From assembly GCA_000827495.1 (NCBI GenBank), contig KN817639.1, positions 46,381 to 110,380 on the forward strand: a stretch of DNA of 64,000 bases, given 5' to 3'. Shown here in pieces: positions 47,046 through 59,425 of the stretch. Source of the DNA: Hypholoma sublateritium FD-334 SS-4 (Eukaryota > Basidiomycota > Agaricomycetes > Agaricales > Strophariaceae). Position 1 is the first letter of the stretch. The number at the start of each line of letters is the position of its first letter. A program made the position numbers and the translations under genes. The notes beneath the pieces were generated by a model. The model was not told where the DNA came from, searched no databases, and was given only the letters and a program-made list of their open reading frames with translations.

Positions 47046-48291
47046 ATGCCCCTCATTTACGAGGTATAGCCTTCAGAATCTCCGCATCCTGCCAGACTCA
47101 CGCTCGCCAGTTCCTTCCGGGATACTTTGCCCACGACGACGAGGAAAAACCCCATGTCGCAGTAAGCTGTTCAGGCGTTAATTCTTGTGGGGATATTGAA
47201 ACGGGATCCAACCAGGTACCCCCCAGATTCGGCCTGAAGGACACGGCGCCTGACAGATGGACTTCCTTCTTCGACCGCATCCGAAATCTGAACAAGGACG
47301 CCCCGGAGGGCACGTCCTACAAGTTCTTCCTCCTTTCGCGCCACGGACAGGGATATCGCAAGTAGATGTACGCGCTGCAGCCAGCCGCCATCATCTGACA
47401 GCGATTGGCAGATAATCTCGCAGAAGCGAAGTATGGGACTGATGCATGGGACGAGTAATGGTCATTACCCGCCTGATTGCTCTCAGCTGATCTGTACGCA
47501 GATACTGGTCGAAGCTCGAGGGTGATGGGGAGATTGTCTGGGGCCGTGAGTGGTTTGATTCATTTCTCACTTTTCCTTACGATGATCTTGGATCTTCTTG
47601 CCAGCCGATCCGCAGCTTACGCCCCTTGGGATTAGCCAGGCCCATGACATTCAAGTGGTCTGGAAGACCGAGGCTCTGGCAGGATTATTTCCACCACACA
47701 GACGCTACTGTAGCCCTCTTACACGCGCATTGGATACATGTGATGGCATGTTGGATGGCGTGTTCGAAGCACACCGGAAGCCTGTGCTGATTCTCGAGGT
47801 ATGTTCGTTTACAATATTTTCACACTATCCATGACAATCCGATTGCTACAGCTTTGTCGTGAAGAAAACGGGGTACACACCTGCGACAAGCGCAAATCCC
47901 GCTCCTATATCGCCGCCCACAAGCCGCATTTTGACATCGAGGAGGGGTTGTCTGAAGAGGACGAGCTCTGGCATGCCACAATTAGGGAGACGAAACCCGA
48001 GGTGGCACAGCGCGCGCGGATCGTGCTCGATACGATATTCGAATCGAGTAACGATGACATATGTAGGTTCCTCACCAATGAACGAAATTACGCTAATATT
48101 AATGGTTTTACTGGGATTTTAGTTGTCTCCATTACGGCTCACGGCGGCTGGATAAACGGGTTTCTGACCGCGATTGGCAGAGGAATTTACCCATTGAAGA
48201 CAGGCGGTATGCAATATTCTTGTTTTCGTGTTACTATAAAGCTAAGCAAGATATAGGAGTTCTACCTGTGATAGTGAAAGCACAGAGATAA
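47046..48291 (+). CDS. Histidine-phosphatase (phosphoglycerate-mutase-like) protein
   Basis: Eight exons or more, starting M-P-L-I-Y-E then F-L-P-G-Y-F-A-H-D-D-E-E. The phosphohistidine motif is F-L-L-S-R-H-G-Q-G-Y, continued after a GC-AG intron (47358-47411) as H-N-L-A-E-A-K-Y-G. Then L-T-P-L-G-I-S-Q-A-H-D, Y-C-S-P-L-T-R-A-L-D-T, and the second catalytic His in S-I-T-A-H-G-G-W. The protein ends G-V-L-P-V-I-V-K-A-Q-R. This matches the PMU1/SPAC5H10-type fungal branch of the superfamily, cytosolic phosphatases of uncertain substrate, rather than glycolytic mutase. The arrangement of Arg-His-Gly, Arg-x-L and His-Gly pocket residues is complete, so it should be active. Confidence 0.85.
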
Positions 48292-48668
48292 AGAAACAAA
48301 CCTCATGATGAAAACCGTCGAGAATCTGTTTATTATTCGGTAATATCATAATTCAATTTTAGTAGGAAAATCATGGAATCCTCTAGTTGTATCAACATTT
48401 ATTGGCATAGGTCTTCCGTTAGCTTTAAGTACTTCATAGCTTGACTTGAACTTGCCATCATCCATCATCCATGTTATTCAAATTTGATGGATATCGAATA
48501 GTGAATACCGTGCCTTCAGTGATCTGCACACTGGTTTCCCGCGTTCAACAATCTTTGGCCTGCGCTGGTCATGCGTTGAACGTAAGCGCTGAGCGTTTGC
48601 AGTGAGCGTTGAGTGAGCGGGTTGTGAGCGGGCACGTTGAAGCACTTAAGGCGCTGCTGACTAATCTG
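48292..48668. other. Intergenic, promoter side of the HEAT-repeat gene
   Basis: No gene seen. A frame without ATG enters the next gene from 48609, so an additional upstream exon cannot be excluded. Confidence 0.4.
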
Positions 48669-51600
48669 ATGCTGAGTTCGGCACTAACTCCGCAGATGGC
48701 AGTCTTCAACCTCCTTCATTCCCTCCTCCAATCCCTTATGAGCAACGAGCCGCAAACTATCGAAGATTTCAACGAAGTAAGTACTGAAAATTGTAACTAG
48801 AATTCTAAAACTCATTCATCAGCCTTCCAGTCAGAAATCTCCGGGGAAAATGGCGAAGTATACGTGTTTCAGTGGTTGTCAGCAACTGAGCGGAAACTAG
48901 AGGTTATACCGATAGTGAGCACCTTTTTCGATGAATTTATCGTAACGCAGCTTACCGTTTTAAGAGCGATCTCAAACCACAACAAGCCGAGTTGGAAAAG
49001 ACATTGGTTAAGATAATATCCGCCCCGGAACCATACCCTCCTCCAGGGCGCGCCATTCGGAACCTTGTCGGACGATCGCTCGTCTCTATTTACACGCGAT
49101 GCGAGACTAGGACGTTATTCGACACACTGCAGGCCTTTCTCCGAATTGTGGGCGACTTCAAAACGAACGAAAGGGACCTTGTCAAAATGTGCGTGGGCCC
49201 AGCTTTCTGTGACAAATAGATGAATATGGAACATGAATTAGCGCCGCATTCTCGTGCATTGGAGATCTCATGGGTGTGTTTGGGTCTCAAGTAAGCAGGC
49301 AATTTCCGTTCGTGCGATAGTCACTGACGTTGTGTAGGTCATGTCGTTCATGGCCGAGATCAGCTCTGTTACCATCAAGACGTACAGGTCGTCCTCAGTG
49401 CGTTTAGTACTTTCGTGAATCTTCGTCGACTGACTAAATCGGACGTCAGTCATCCTTGCTACGCTATCAAGCGCTCATGGCGTTGTACAAGGCTCTCACC
49501 ACGGCGAAACGTGCCGTACCTGATCCGTCGAGCAGGGACATCCTCAAACAAATGAAATCCGCGCTTACGGACAAGACACTCCCCGTTCAACGAGCGGCAG
49601 CGCAAGTTCTCACCGCGATGTACTCGTCGAACGATAGTTCCGTTCTTACGATTAACGAGCTTGACTCTATCATCACACAATCCGTGAAGAGTTTGGAGGG
49701 TGCGGACCAGGCGACGCGACATGCTCATGCACAACTTATCGGCCATATCCTTGCTTCTACGCAGATAGAACGTGCTGTCCCCGCCCCTGAAACGACTCAA
49801 AAATCGAAGAAGGATGTCAGCGCGGGCGACCAGGATGATAATCTGTCGTCGTCTAATGCAGCAGCCGAAGTAACCAAGCCTATGTTGACTCCAGCTGAAA
49901 TGCTTGTTCACCTATCGACCCACTTCAACAAGGCAAACGCGTCGCGCAAGACGCGCATCGGAATCTTCGATTTCTATACCGCCATGTTTTCGAAGCTAGG
50001 GGCCGCATTCATTGAGACCAACTTTTCGCTCATCGTAGCCCATCTCCTCACCGATATTGTTTCCACTCCCCGTAGCAGTTCTTCACGATACGAAACTCTG
50101 CTCGTCCGGTCTCTGGTTGGGATACTTCTCCGGGACCTCATAGGTGTCAGGATGTTGAGCGAACAGGCCCAAATATCCGCGATACAGGAGCTAGCTGGTG
50201 CATACCTCAAGAGATGGCCGGCAATGATGCCAGGCCAAAGTGCTCCGACTCCCAACGTCCTTGTTATCGTTCTTCGAGAGGTAGCAGGTTTACTACAACA
50301 GTTGGGAAATGCTCCCCCACCGGTCCAGGTGCGTCTGGATGATTTTGAATCGTTCAATCTGCCTAACGCTCTCCCCAGAATGCCCTTCAAGAACCCCTAG
50401 TCACTCTCTTGTCCCATCCAAGCCATACAGTTCGTGTCACTGCATCATGGACCCTGCGATGTTTCTGCTACTCCACGCCCCTCCGCCTACCGAAGACAAT
50501 ATTAACCGTAATAGACAAGCTGCAACGAGACTTGTCTTCCATCCTTATTCCCTCAAGCGGCCCCGATATTTTCTTACGTGCCCTCGGCCACGCCTATGGT
50601 CTCGCTGCGCTCGTATCTATCATCCCCAGACGACCACTCTACGTGTCTTACGACGTCAGCGCCAAGGTCCTTGACCTTGCCACCCAACTTCTTAAACGTG
50701 CTGGGGAGCATGAAGTCAAAGTTGCCGGGGTGGAGGTGGAGGTCGCCTGGACTCTGATTGCAGCGCTTATGGCCCTCGGCCCCAATTTTGTGCGCCCCCA
50801 TCTGCCACAACTTCTCGTTCTCTGGCGAAATGCACTCCCGAAACCTACGAGCAAAGATTCCGGGCCAGGTGCTGCAGCAGGGAGGGGGTCCGCAGAGTGG
50901 GTATTCCTACTGCATGTGCGGGAAACCGCTCTCGGTGCCGTACTCTGCTTTCTGAAAAACAACGCAGCGCTGATCACGCTCGACGTGGCTCGACGCATAT
51001 CATCGTTACTGAGCAACGCACTGAGTTTTGCCAACAACTTTGTATCGTTGAATGTCGAAGACCCGATGGACATGCAACTCCCGAGCGGCGCGGCGGCGCC
51101 CGGCCGGCGGGGGCTCGGCATGCGTGACCGCGAGGCGCTCCTACGGCGGCGCGTGCAGCAATGCTTTACTTCGCTTGGCTTTGGGAGCATCCCCAACCAG
51201 ACTCAGATCGTACTGCTGCAGGGAGCAGTGGCCTTATTTGCGAGCCCCGACGGCTATGCGGGCTCGTCGGTACAGGCCGCCATCGCCAGCTCCGCAGGCA
51301 CGTTCGCAGGGCTCTGGACGGCGGCGGATGGATATGCGTACGGCGTTGCGTCTGGAGAGATCGGCGATATGAACGGGGGAGCGTCGGTTGGGGACAGCCA
51401 GAGCATATCGGGCGAAGTGGGAACAGGGCAGGGGGTCCGGGGCGATTATTTGAATCGGGATACGGTAGAGGTGGCGCTTGATGCGTTGGTGAGTCGCCTT
51501 TGACTTGTTCCGCCAGCATAGTTGAATCTTCCCTGATCTACATTGACGCTGTAGAATCGCAGGCCGATAATAGGAGCATGCGAACATGATCCGCTGTCGC

Positions 51601-54600
51601 TCTGCCAGGCAACATTCTCTGATACGGACTACATCCTGTCCGAGCCTCCGCCTCCCGCGACGTCTGTCGTCGACACTGCGATCGAACTTTTCTCACATCT
51701 CCTCCCCCTGCAAGACCTACAATCAACTGCCAAAATCATTGCTCAACTCTTGGATAGCGTTCGCTCGCCGAAGCTCGAAAAGAACACTGGCCGCAAGGCA
51801 GCGGTGTTCGTGAATGCAACGGTGGCAATCGTTATGGCTCTGAGATATGGGGGCATGACACAGTTCAGGCAAGCGAGGGAAACCTTTGGCAGCAGTCAGA
51901 TCACGGGCTTACTTTCACCCTTTTTGATGGTAAGTGATTGTCTTTTTAATGGCTTCCTTTCTTGTTCTGATCTCTTCATAGGATGGTCTTGTAGATGGGG
52001 ATCTTGTGTTACGTTCTGCAGCGAGCGAGTCTATCGGCCGATTGGCAAGTTTATCAGGGACTAACTACCTCACAAGTCAAATCAAGGATCTTGTCGATCA
52101 GGTCGTCAACAACCGGAATCCAAATGGACGCGCAGGATGCGCTCTCGCCTTTGGGTCCATCTACAGCTATGTTGGTGGCCTGGCCGCTGGCCCCCTACTC
52201 AAGACCACTGTCAACGTTTTGATGTCGCTAATTAATGACCCACATCCCGTTGTGCATTTCTGGGCTCTCAATGCTCTTGCACGAGTGATCGACGCTGCAA
52301 GTCTGGCATACGCACCCTTCGTATCCAGCACCTTGGGGATACTGCTGAAGGTCTATCTGACGGAGTCGCACGAGCGGGAAGGCGGGACGCTAGGCAACGC
52401 GAACATTAGCGGGGATCTGCCAGCATACCCGATTGTGTGCCAAGTCATCGACGCGGTGATCACGGTCCTGGGCCCTGACATCCAAGAATCAGCGCGGACA
52501 CGGGCACTGGTCCAGAGCCTCATGCATGAGTTCTCGCTCGAGGACGACGAAGGCATCTGCGTGGAGGCGATCAAGTGCGTACAGCACTTCCTCATGTTCG
52601 CACCGGAGCACGCAAATATTCCGGAGTTGGTAAAGCGCTTCCGGGGTCACCTGGCATCGTCGCGCCGCCAGTTGAAGCTCGCGTCAATCAACGCACTGTA
52701 CCAGCTGGTGCAGAAAGACGCACTATCAATGTCGAAGCTCGGTGGTGATCAGCTGGTCGAGGACCTGTTCGGCATGTTGGACGACGATTCCTCGGTACAG
52801 GGCGTGCGGAACGTAATCTCGAGCTGGCTGCAGCAGACGGTGATATACAACCCGTCGGCGTGGATTGACCTATGCCAGCGCATCATGGCGCGGACGACGG
52901 CGTCGCAGCAGGTTGCGGATGCTGCAACACGTCAGAACCTACGCGACGATGAAGGCGAGTCGCTGAACGCTGGATTGTCTCAGGATTCGAAGGCCGGTGG
53001 ACGAAGCCGCCTCACTTCACGGTGGAGGACACAGCTATTTGCATTGCAGTGTCTCCATGAGATTTGTGTCATTGTTGCGAATAGTGGGCGACGCGAGCAT
53101 CTGGATGCTATTGTTGCACGAGCGCAAGGCATCCCCTCTGCGGGGCTGTTGTTTTCGCGAGTGAGCGACTTGATCAAGATGGCTTTCACGGCGTCGACAG
53201 CATATGTCACGGAGATCCGCCTCGCGGGACTGGTAGTGTTACGGGACGTTATTGAGGTATGGCATGCGTGTTTCATTTTTTCGCTACTCATCATCAACCT
53301 CCTACCTAGATGTTTGCCACCTCGCCTGATCCTGCCTATGATGACGCCCTTCTACTCGAACAACACCAAGCGCCCATCACTGCTGCCCTTACGCCGGCAT
53401 TCTCTTCCGATTCAACACCGGAAATTTTAGCGTCAGCTGTGCACGCCTGTGCAGTCTTCGTGGGATGTGGCGTGGTGAAAGACATCAGTCGCATGGGCCG
53501 GATCTTGAAGCTGTTGATCACCGCATTAGAACAATCAAAGGGTATGTGCAATTTATTCGATAACGCTCCCCCCCTCTGATACTATGTAATATAGATTCCG
53601 GCATGTTATCACTAGGAGAGGCGGGCGAACTTAGTCCCAACGCTTCTGCGATGTTGCGAATATCCACATTGTCGGCGTGGGCGCAACTTCAAGTGGCATC
53701 TGTCCAGCAAAACTATCTAGAAAAGGTCGTCAAGCCATATCGCGCCACCCTTTCTCCCTTGTGGATTGCATCCCTACGCGATTACGCTAGTATACGGATT
53801 GACTCCGAGTTTCTACACGACACATCTTCTGTTGTCGATTCCTCCTATTCTAGCCTTGGAAAAGAAGTGTTGCTCCCGGTATGTGTGTTATTCGATCATT
53901 CTTCAATGTCGTCCTAAAGTATCTCTGTAGTATTACGCTAACTCGTGGGCGATAATCCTCCAAGCCGTTGCTACTGAGATGCAAGTGGGCGAACCCCATA
54001 TTCTGGCGGCTATGGACGGCAAAGAGGTGGGCGAAGAGCAGAAGGGTTTGATTTCGCTTGATCGAAAAGAACCAACGGCCTATTTCTACGTCATTTTCGG
54101 GCTTGTCTACGAAGCGCTGTCGACATCATCAGCCGATTCATCATCCACCAACCTGACACGCCAAACAGCTGTAACATCATCTCTTCAAGCGCTCAAGTGC
54201 CTCGTGCGCCCCGCGTACTCTGGAACTGCTATCATGGAGCCGACGATATTTGAAGAGTTCATAAGCTTGTGCTATCGAATGGGTCTGACGGAGGCGGCGG
54301 GGATCCAGATCCATCTTGTAGAGATGCTCTCCGTCTTTGCTGCGTCGCAGACCTCGGCGGAGGCTGGCACAGATCTCCTAAGCTTGACTTCTCCGACGGC
54401 CCATTGCCTTCGCATTTGCGCCCACATTATGAAGCAGACGACATCATCGACGCGCGCAAGTGCTACTCGTGAGTGACTACTATTGCTTTCAGGATGCTCT
54501 TATACTTAGTGTCTTAACAGAGGGTCAGCTGGCGGATCGAGTGACGTTGATCTCGACCTGTCTTTCAACTTTCGTTTCGATTGCAGCTGCTATTAGCACA

Positions 54601-55684
54601 CCACAGAAAGAAGATGTTCGTGGGATTGCCATACTTCTGTACACAGGTACGCCAACTCGTTGAGATGGCGCACGAACGGTTCGCTGATGTGGCATATTAG
54701 ATTTGCTCAAGGATGAGTCGTCAGAAATTGACCTTGTCTCGCCAACGCTCCCTGCCCTAAAAATGCTGTTGGATCTTCCTCCATCGCACCGTCCGGAGGA
54801 GCGTGAGCGTTATTCGCGTCTTATTCACGCGTTGCTTTCGCAATGTCTGATGAATATCGACAGTATGCGGTATGCGATTATTTCTTCACATTTATAATAT
54901 TTGTAAACGTTTTGGGCAGTGGCCGAAGTGGGGTGATATCTACGAAGAAAATCAAGAACAACATGCTTGCGGCAGTACTAGTTCTTACGGTTATCCCTTC
55001 TTGGGTCAAGGTCGGGCGGGCAGCGGTCGAGCACGCGTGCTATCTTATTTCGCAGAAACTATCGGACGTCGATGAGGTGGGTGTCCAATTCAAAATCTCT
55101 ATCTAATTTCTCACGGCCGGCCAGACATCTTTAACGGCCGCCCATTGCGCGAAGACTCTGGTTCTCTCGTCGTCTTCCGGGAGTCCCATCCTGCGGCAGT
55201 GCGCCAGACTATTGATCCCTGGGTTCATCGAGTTCATCGCCAAGGTGGCGCCACTAATTCATGACGGGAGTGTATCGGAGGCTCAGGGAGCCGCCATAGG
55301 CGAAGTTTGGAAGGCATTCGCTGCCCTCTTGACAGCGACCGTTGAAGAACATCGTGAGTGTATTGATACAAATTCGCCAGAGAAGTTTTTATTGACCGGC
55401 TTCAAGGCCCAAGGCTGCTTGGTGTCTTCCTCCCGACAATATCCTTACTCTTGGGGAGCACCGTACCAACCCAGGCTGCCGCAGCGTCAATTACGTTGCA
55501 GACAGTTACTCAGCTGCTTTCGTTTGCGACGAGCTCTCCGGCAGCGTTCAAGGAGGCGGCCGGGAAGATGGACGCGCCCACACGAGAATTACTGGAAGTA
55601 TGCATTCGCCGGGCGGTTGGTTCCATCCCCACGGTGGCAGGACAGGTGGCCTCGAAGCCACAGATATCCCTCAGGTCTTTTTAG
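48669..55684 (+). CDS. LAA1: LAA1/HEATR5-family HEAT-repeat trafficking protein
   Basis: About 17 exons, roughly 2,000 residues, the length of yeast Laa1 and animal HEATR5. After F-N-E an intron leads to S-E-I-S-G-E-N-G-E-V-Y-V-F-Q-W-L, the N-terminal segment typical of HEATR5. Further hallmarks are Y-T-R-C-E-T-R-T-L-F-D-T-L, R-S-A-A-S-E-S-I-G-R-L-A, R-A-G-C-A-L-A-F-G-S-I-Y, H-P-V-V-H-F-W-A-L-N-A-L and the C-terminal K-P-Q-I-S-L-R-S-F. The family binds AP-1 adaptors and dynactin-type partners and works in traffic between the trans-Golgi network and endosomes. Helical HEAT repeats run through the entire protein. The start is the first in-frame ATG (48669); the ATG at 48696 follows an acceptor-like cgcag and is an alternative. 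Every other junction keeps frame. Confidence 0.85.
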
Positions 55685-56012
55685 TTCATTTGTCTCGCAA
55701 TGGATCGTAGTATTGTATTTGGGCAAGTTGGTAGGCCATGGCACATCACAACATGCCCCATTCAGTTGGAAATGTATGCTCCAATAGTAAATGGCTCCTA
55801 ATAAGCCTGCGGCTTCTGTGAAACATTGCCGTAAATTATTCGGCAGGTGGCCTTCATTTCGTGAAATTTGGGTACCTACTAAGTGCCAAGGCCACCTCCC
55901 CCAATGCTTTCGGTCACGTGGTCGTGTTGAATCGCGCTTGAATCTCATTGTCGAGGACGCGGCGAATGAGCCACTCAACGCGTACTCTGACAGTATAAAG
56001 CAGCGCATTAAG

Positions 56013-57949
56013 ATGGCAGATGCTTCAATATCATCGCCTTCTTCTTCTTCGAGTATGTCTACCACCGTTTCCTCTCCCATCAAGCAAGCTCATGCCTCAT
56101 ACGCGTCCCATATTCGCTCAGAAGTCGAGAAAGTCATTTCGACCAAAATCGAGACTCTCCAGGTAGATGCCTTCTGGGAGCTGCTTGGATACGACCCGAA
56201 AGACTTCGAAAATGTCGATCGTAATCTGAAAAGGGCTGGGATAGACACCATGGAACCCATGAAAGGCAAAGTCTTCTCAACCTGCCTCAATAAACTTAGC
56301 GCCCATGTGCGCACCAAATTACGCCTCGGTAAGTGATGATTAATTTGAGAAATGAGCTAGCTATCTCACCCTCTATATCAGCTGTCAGTGCAGAAATCCA
56401 ATTCTTCGACACCCCAAATACGGTCCCAAAAGACCATCCAACTGGTACGAACTGCAGGCCCGATATTATCGCGACCACGCAACGCAAAGATATTCACTGG
56501 ACTGGGATCGAGGCTACTGTCGAGGTCCATTCTTCCGGAAGAACTGCAGAAGGTGCAGGCGTTCAAGCGGCCTCTTACTCGATATTCTTACTTCAAAATC
56601 GGTCTCTCTTTCCTGAGCTGCAGGACCGTGAAAGAAGTCCTCATTATGGTTTATGATGGGCTAGAAAGTATGTGCATGCCTACTACAGCAGGATAGTTTC
56701 TCTAATATCCACTAACTACAGGCACCCGGGTCGTCCACCGAAATCGTGATGTGCTTCATCGCGATATCAGCATCGGAAATATCATGTTCCGGGAGCTTGT
56801 TGTACCGCCTCCGTGCACAGATACCACTGCTGGGTCTATTGTATCGCTTGACGCAGCGGCCTCTGCGAGTAAACCTGATGCCGACGTCGATACGAAGGAA
56901 CCGGATGATCCTCCCGCCCTGTTTTGCGGCGCTAGATACCTATTGAGAGAAACGTGCGTTGCTCTATGCTACAGAAACTTTATATGCTGATCTATTCACA
57001 GCGACGAACGAAGCTTTACCAAGAACTTGCTGATTGATTGGGAGCGCGCCGAGATTCTCAATCAGAAGCAAGATGAAGAACGCCTTCCACGAACTGTAAG
57101 ATACCCTAGCTAGATTCCACTGTTTATGCCAGCTGACATCAGTGCAGGGTACTACGAAATTTATGGCCCGTGCCATCCGCCTTGGGCGACTGCTCGGATG
57201 GACGTCCATAACTCCTAGCTTTGAAAGCGTGCCAGACATTGCGAAAGGCGTTCTTGGACGATACGGAGATGCATTACGGGACCGGTTGAGCCGCTTCAAG
57301 AGTAAAACATCTTCTCATACGCCGGGCCGCATCTACAACCCGTCTAAAACTTTAGCTCGCCATGCCCTTCGTCATGATGCAGAGTCACTCTTTTGGGTGC
57401 TGCTCTGGTGGGCGGTCTGCGCGGCTCCAGCAGGCACTGAAGTGTCTTACATTCCGAGTGCGGTTTGGGGCGTACTCAATGATCATTTTAGCGATCTCAG
57501 GCCCAGAATGTTGGAAGACAACGTTTTGGATCCAGCGTACGCCTCTTTGCAGGGCTTGCTAAATGATCTCAGAGAAGCTATGGAACATGACCACTATTGG
57601 GCCTCTGAAGCGCCGTATAATCATCCTGAATTTCTTCACGAAGTCTTCCAGCGCCACATCTTATGCTTTCTCATCAACCATAGAAATGAAGACTTTATGG
57701 AGCTGCCTACATCCGGCAAGCCGCGAGGGCCCGTGAAATCCGTCCCCCACGCCGAGCTCTCGAAAACGCGAGAAAACTTGCTTCACGGTTCTGGGACTGG
57801 ACGCGGCAGCGGTAATAGCTTGAAACGTAGCGCATCTGGCCTAGGTGACTCGGAGGTCTGTATTTACCCTTTTTCCCCGCTTCCTTCAATTTACTGATGA
57901 CTGCTTCCAGCGTGCAGCGAAGAAGGGTTCTCAAAGTAAAAAGGGCTGA
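56013..57949 (+). pseudogene. FunK1-type kinase copy 2, internally deleted and frameshifted
   Basis: The 5' part reads like a FunK1 kinase: F-W-E-L-L-G-Y-D-P-K-D-F, then after one intron F-F-D-T-P-N-T-V and H-W-T-G-I-E-A-T-V-E-V. At about 56,590-56,615 it jumps from Y-S-I-F-L-L-Q-N-R, in another frame, to R-T-V-K-E-V-L-I-M-V-Y-D-G-L-E. About 190 residues that copy 1 has at this point, including the ATP-site region V-I-K-D, are missing. The original frame stops at 56656. Downstream the C-lobe is intact: L-H-R-D-I-S-I-G-N-I-M-F, L-L-I-D-W-E-R-A, R-H-D-A-E-S-L-F-W-V-L-L-W-W, H-P-E-F-L-H-E-V-F-Q-R, tail R-A-A-K-K-G-S-Q-S-K-K-G. No intron of normal length restores the frame, so a functional kinase is unlikely; an assembly join is the alternative. 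Confidence 0.65.
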
Positions 57950-58501
57950 TATAATAGGATACTGTTATTACCCTATAAATTTCGCACCTATTTCGCAACG
58001 ACACACCTTTTCTGACATTGCCAGCATTGGACACTCGCGGATCCTCATCTACAATACATTACTTCATTTACATATACCTATAGTGATACCTGTACGATGT
58101 AAATAGTTATCTATGTACCAACTGAGTAAGTAGTTTAAAAGTCTCGACACGGAGGCGGGCCGCGGTGTAGCCATTCTGGCATAGAACGCTAGACTCCCGA
58201 TGGCAACCTGATGGCCTAATTCGAGTTTGAATCAAGTTTAAATGCCTTAAATACTAGTACGTGCGCTATCTTGACGGGTGAACACAAGGTGAACAGTGTA
58301 GCCCGGCCAGGCAGGCGGGCTGAATTGAAGCGGGCAGCTGAGGCACATCCTTTGACCAGTTACCATGACAGTCACGTCGACTCGGAATGACCTGCTCTGC
58401 TTGAATTTGGTTAACTTTTGCCGCAGCGAAGCGAGAAATTGGAGGCAGATTTAAGTTGGATTTAAGTACTAGCCAATCTCATTATTAATAACTAGCCAGC
58501 G

Positions 58502-58520
58502 ACCCGTGCCTCGCACGGGT
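58502..58520. repeat. Perfect 8-bp hairpin
   Basis: ACCCGTGC, loop CTC, GCACGGGT. It stands in A+T-rich sequence next to TAATAACTAG repeats and may be the end of a small mobile element. Confidence 0.6.
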
Positions 58521-58587
58521 TTCCCAGCTTGTACCACTTTTATTCGTCATTTTAATCAGAAAGACTGAGAATGTTACTGCGCGACCT

Positions 58588-58613
58588 GGGGGCGCCGGCC
58601 AACCGGCACCCCC
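58588..58613. repeat. G+C-rich 11-bp hairpin
   Basis: GGGGGCGCCGG, loop CCAA, CCGGCACCCCC, with one mismatch. It lies 67 nt from the first hairpin. Confidence 0.55.
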
Positions 58614-59425
58614 TTACAGTTACTAAAATTCTTCATAGTAGCAGTTTTATTTGCTTAAAGCCTTAAGTTCACCAAGTCTGTGTTACAGGAAAGGTGGCGA
58701 CGCCGGGTGTTGCATCTTGAAAGCATCTTGAATGACAATTAATTTCAATGGAATCAGCTACTTACTTTGACACTCATATAAATCATTTTTCAGCTACATA
58801 TTCTGGCCAGTGGTTTTCTGTCGGACAATTGAAGTTAGCCATAAGTTTCTAGAAGATTCAGTACGCACGATTAAAAATAGTACTTAATCCCGCGCCCACA
58901 GTAAGGAGGGCAGCATTGCGCACCTGGAAGTGAGTTATACGCTCGCATTAAGCACTTTAGAAAGACAGCTGCAGTTAGTCTGAATGAATGTTGCCTCATT
59001 GTCGTAGTTACCAGGTAGAAAACCCGACTCTTCGATGATCTGCTCTCAAATTGATGCCAGGCTCAGTTGACTGCAGGAAACCCAAGACATTTCCATTTTT
59101 TTGTCTGATTTTTGATAAAGGAAAACAAAATGCACTAATATACACTACCAAGAGTAATCTCGTAGCCAATTTCAAGGGAAGAACGCGTGAATGCGGGAGA
59201 CACGACGTAGTTTGACGTTTGTCTTTGTCTTTTGTCTCATTCCTAATCTGAACCGTGGGAGACCTCTTGCATTTATTATATAGGATAAGTTACGTAAATT
59301 TTCAACCTGCCGTGATTGCAAACCAAGTGCAAACCTTCTTTAAACCATCTTATCACTTGAGACTGAAGACCGTTCTCATTTGTGCAGGCCAGAACGACTT
59401 CACTTCGCTCATTGATCAAAGAATC

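Larger units (their letters stand above)
57950..59425. other. 1.5-kb interval with two hairpins, no gene
   Basis: A+T-rich apart from two perfect or near-perfect inverted repeats (listed separately). No coding frame supported. The right end should contain the F-box promoter and perhaps a 5' UTR intron ending tttgtgcag at 59390. Confidence 0.5.

Noticed and set aside
49459..49911. 150-codon minus-strand frame opposite the LAA1 gene
   Set aside because: It is the shadow of a long coding exon whose protein is clearly conserved on the plus strand.
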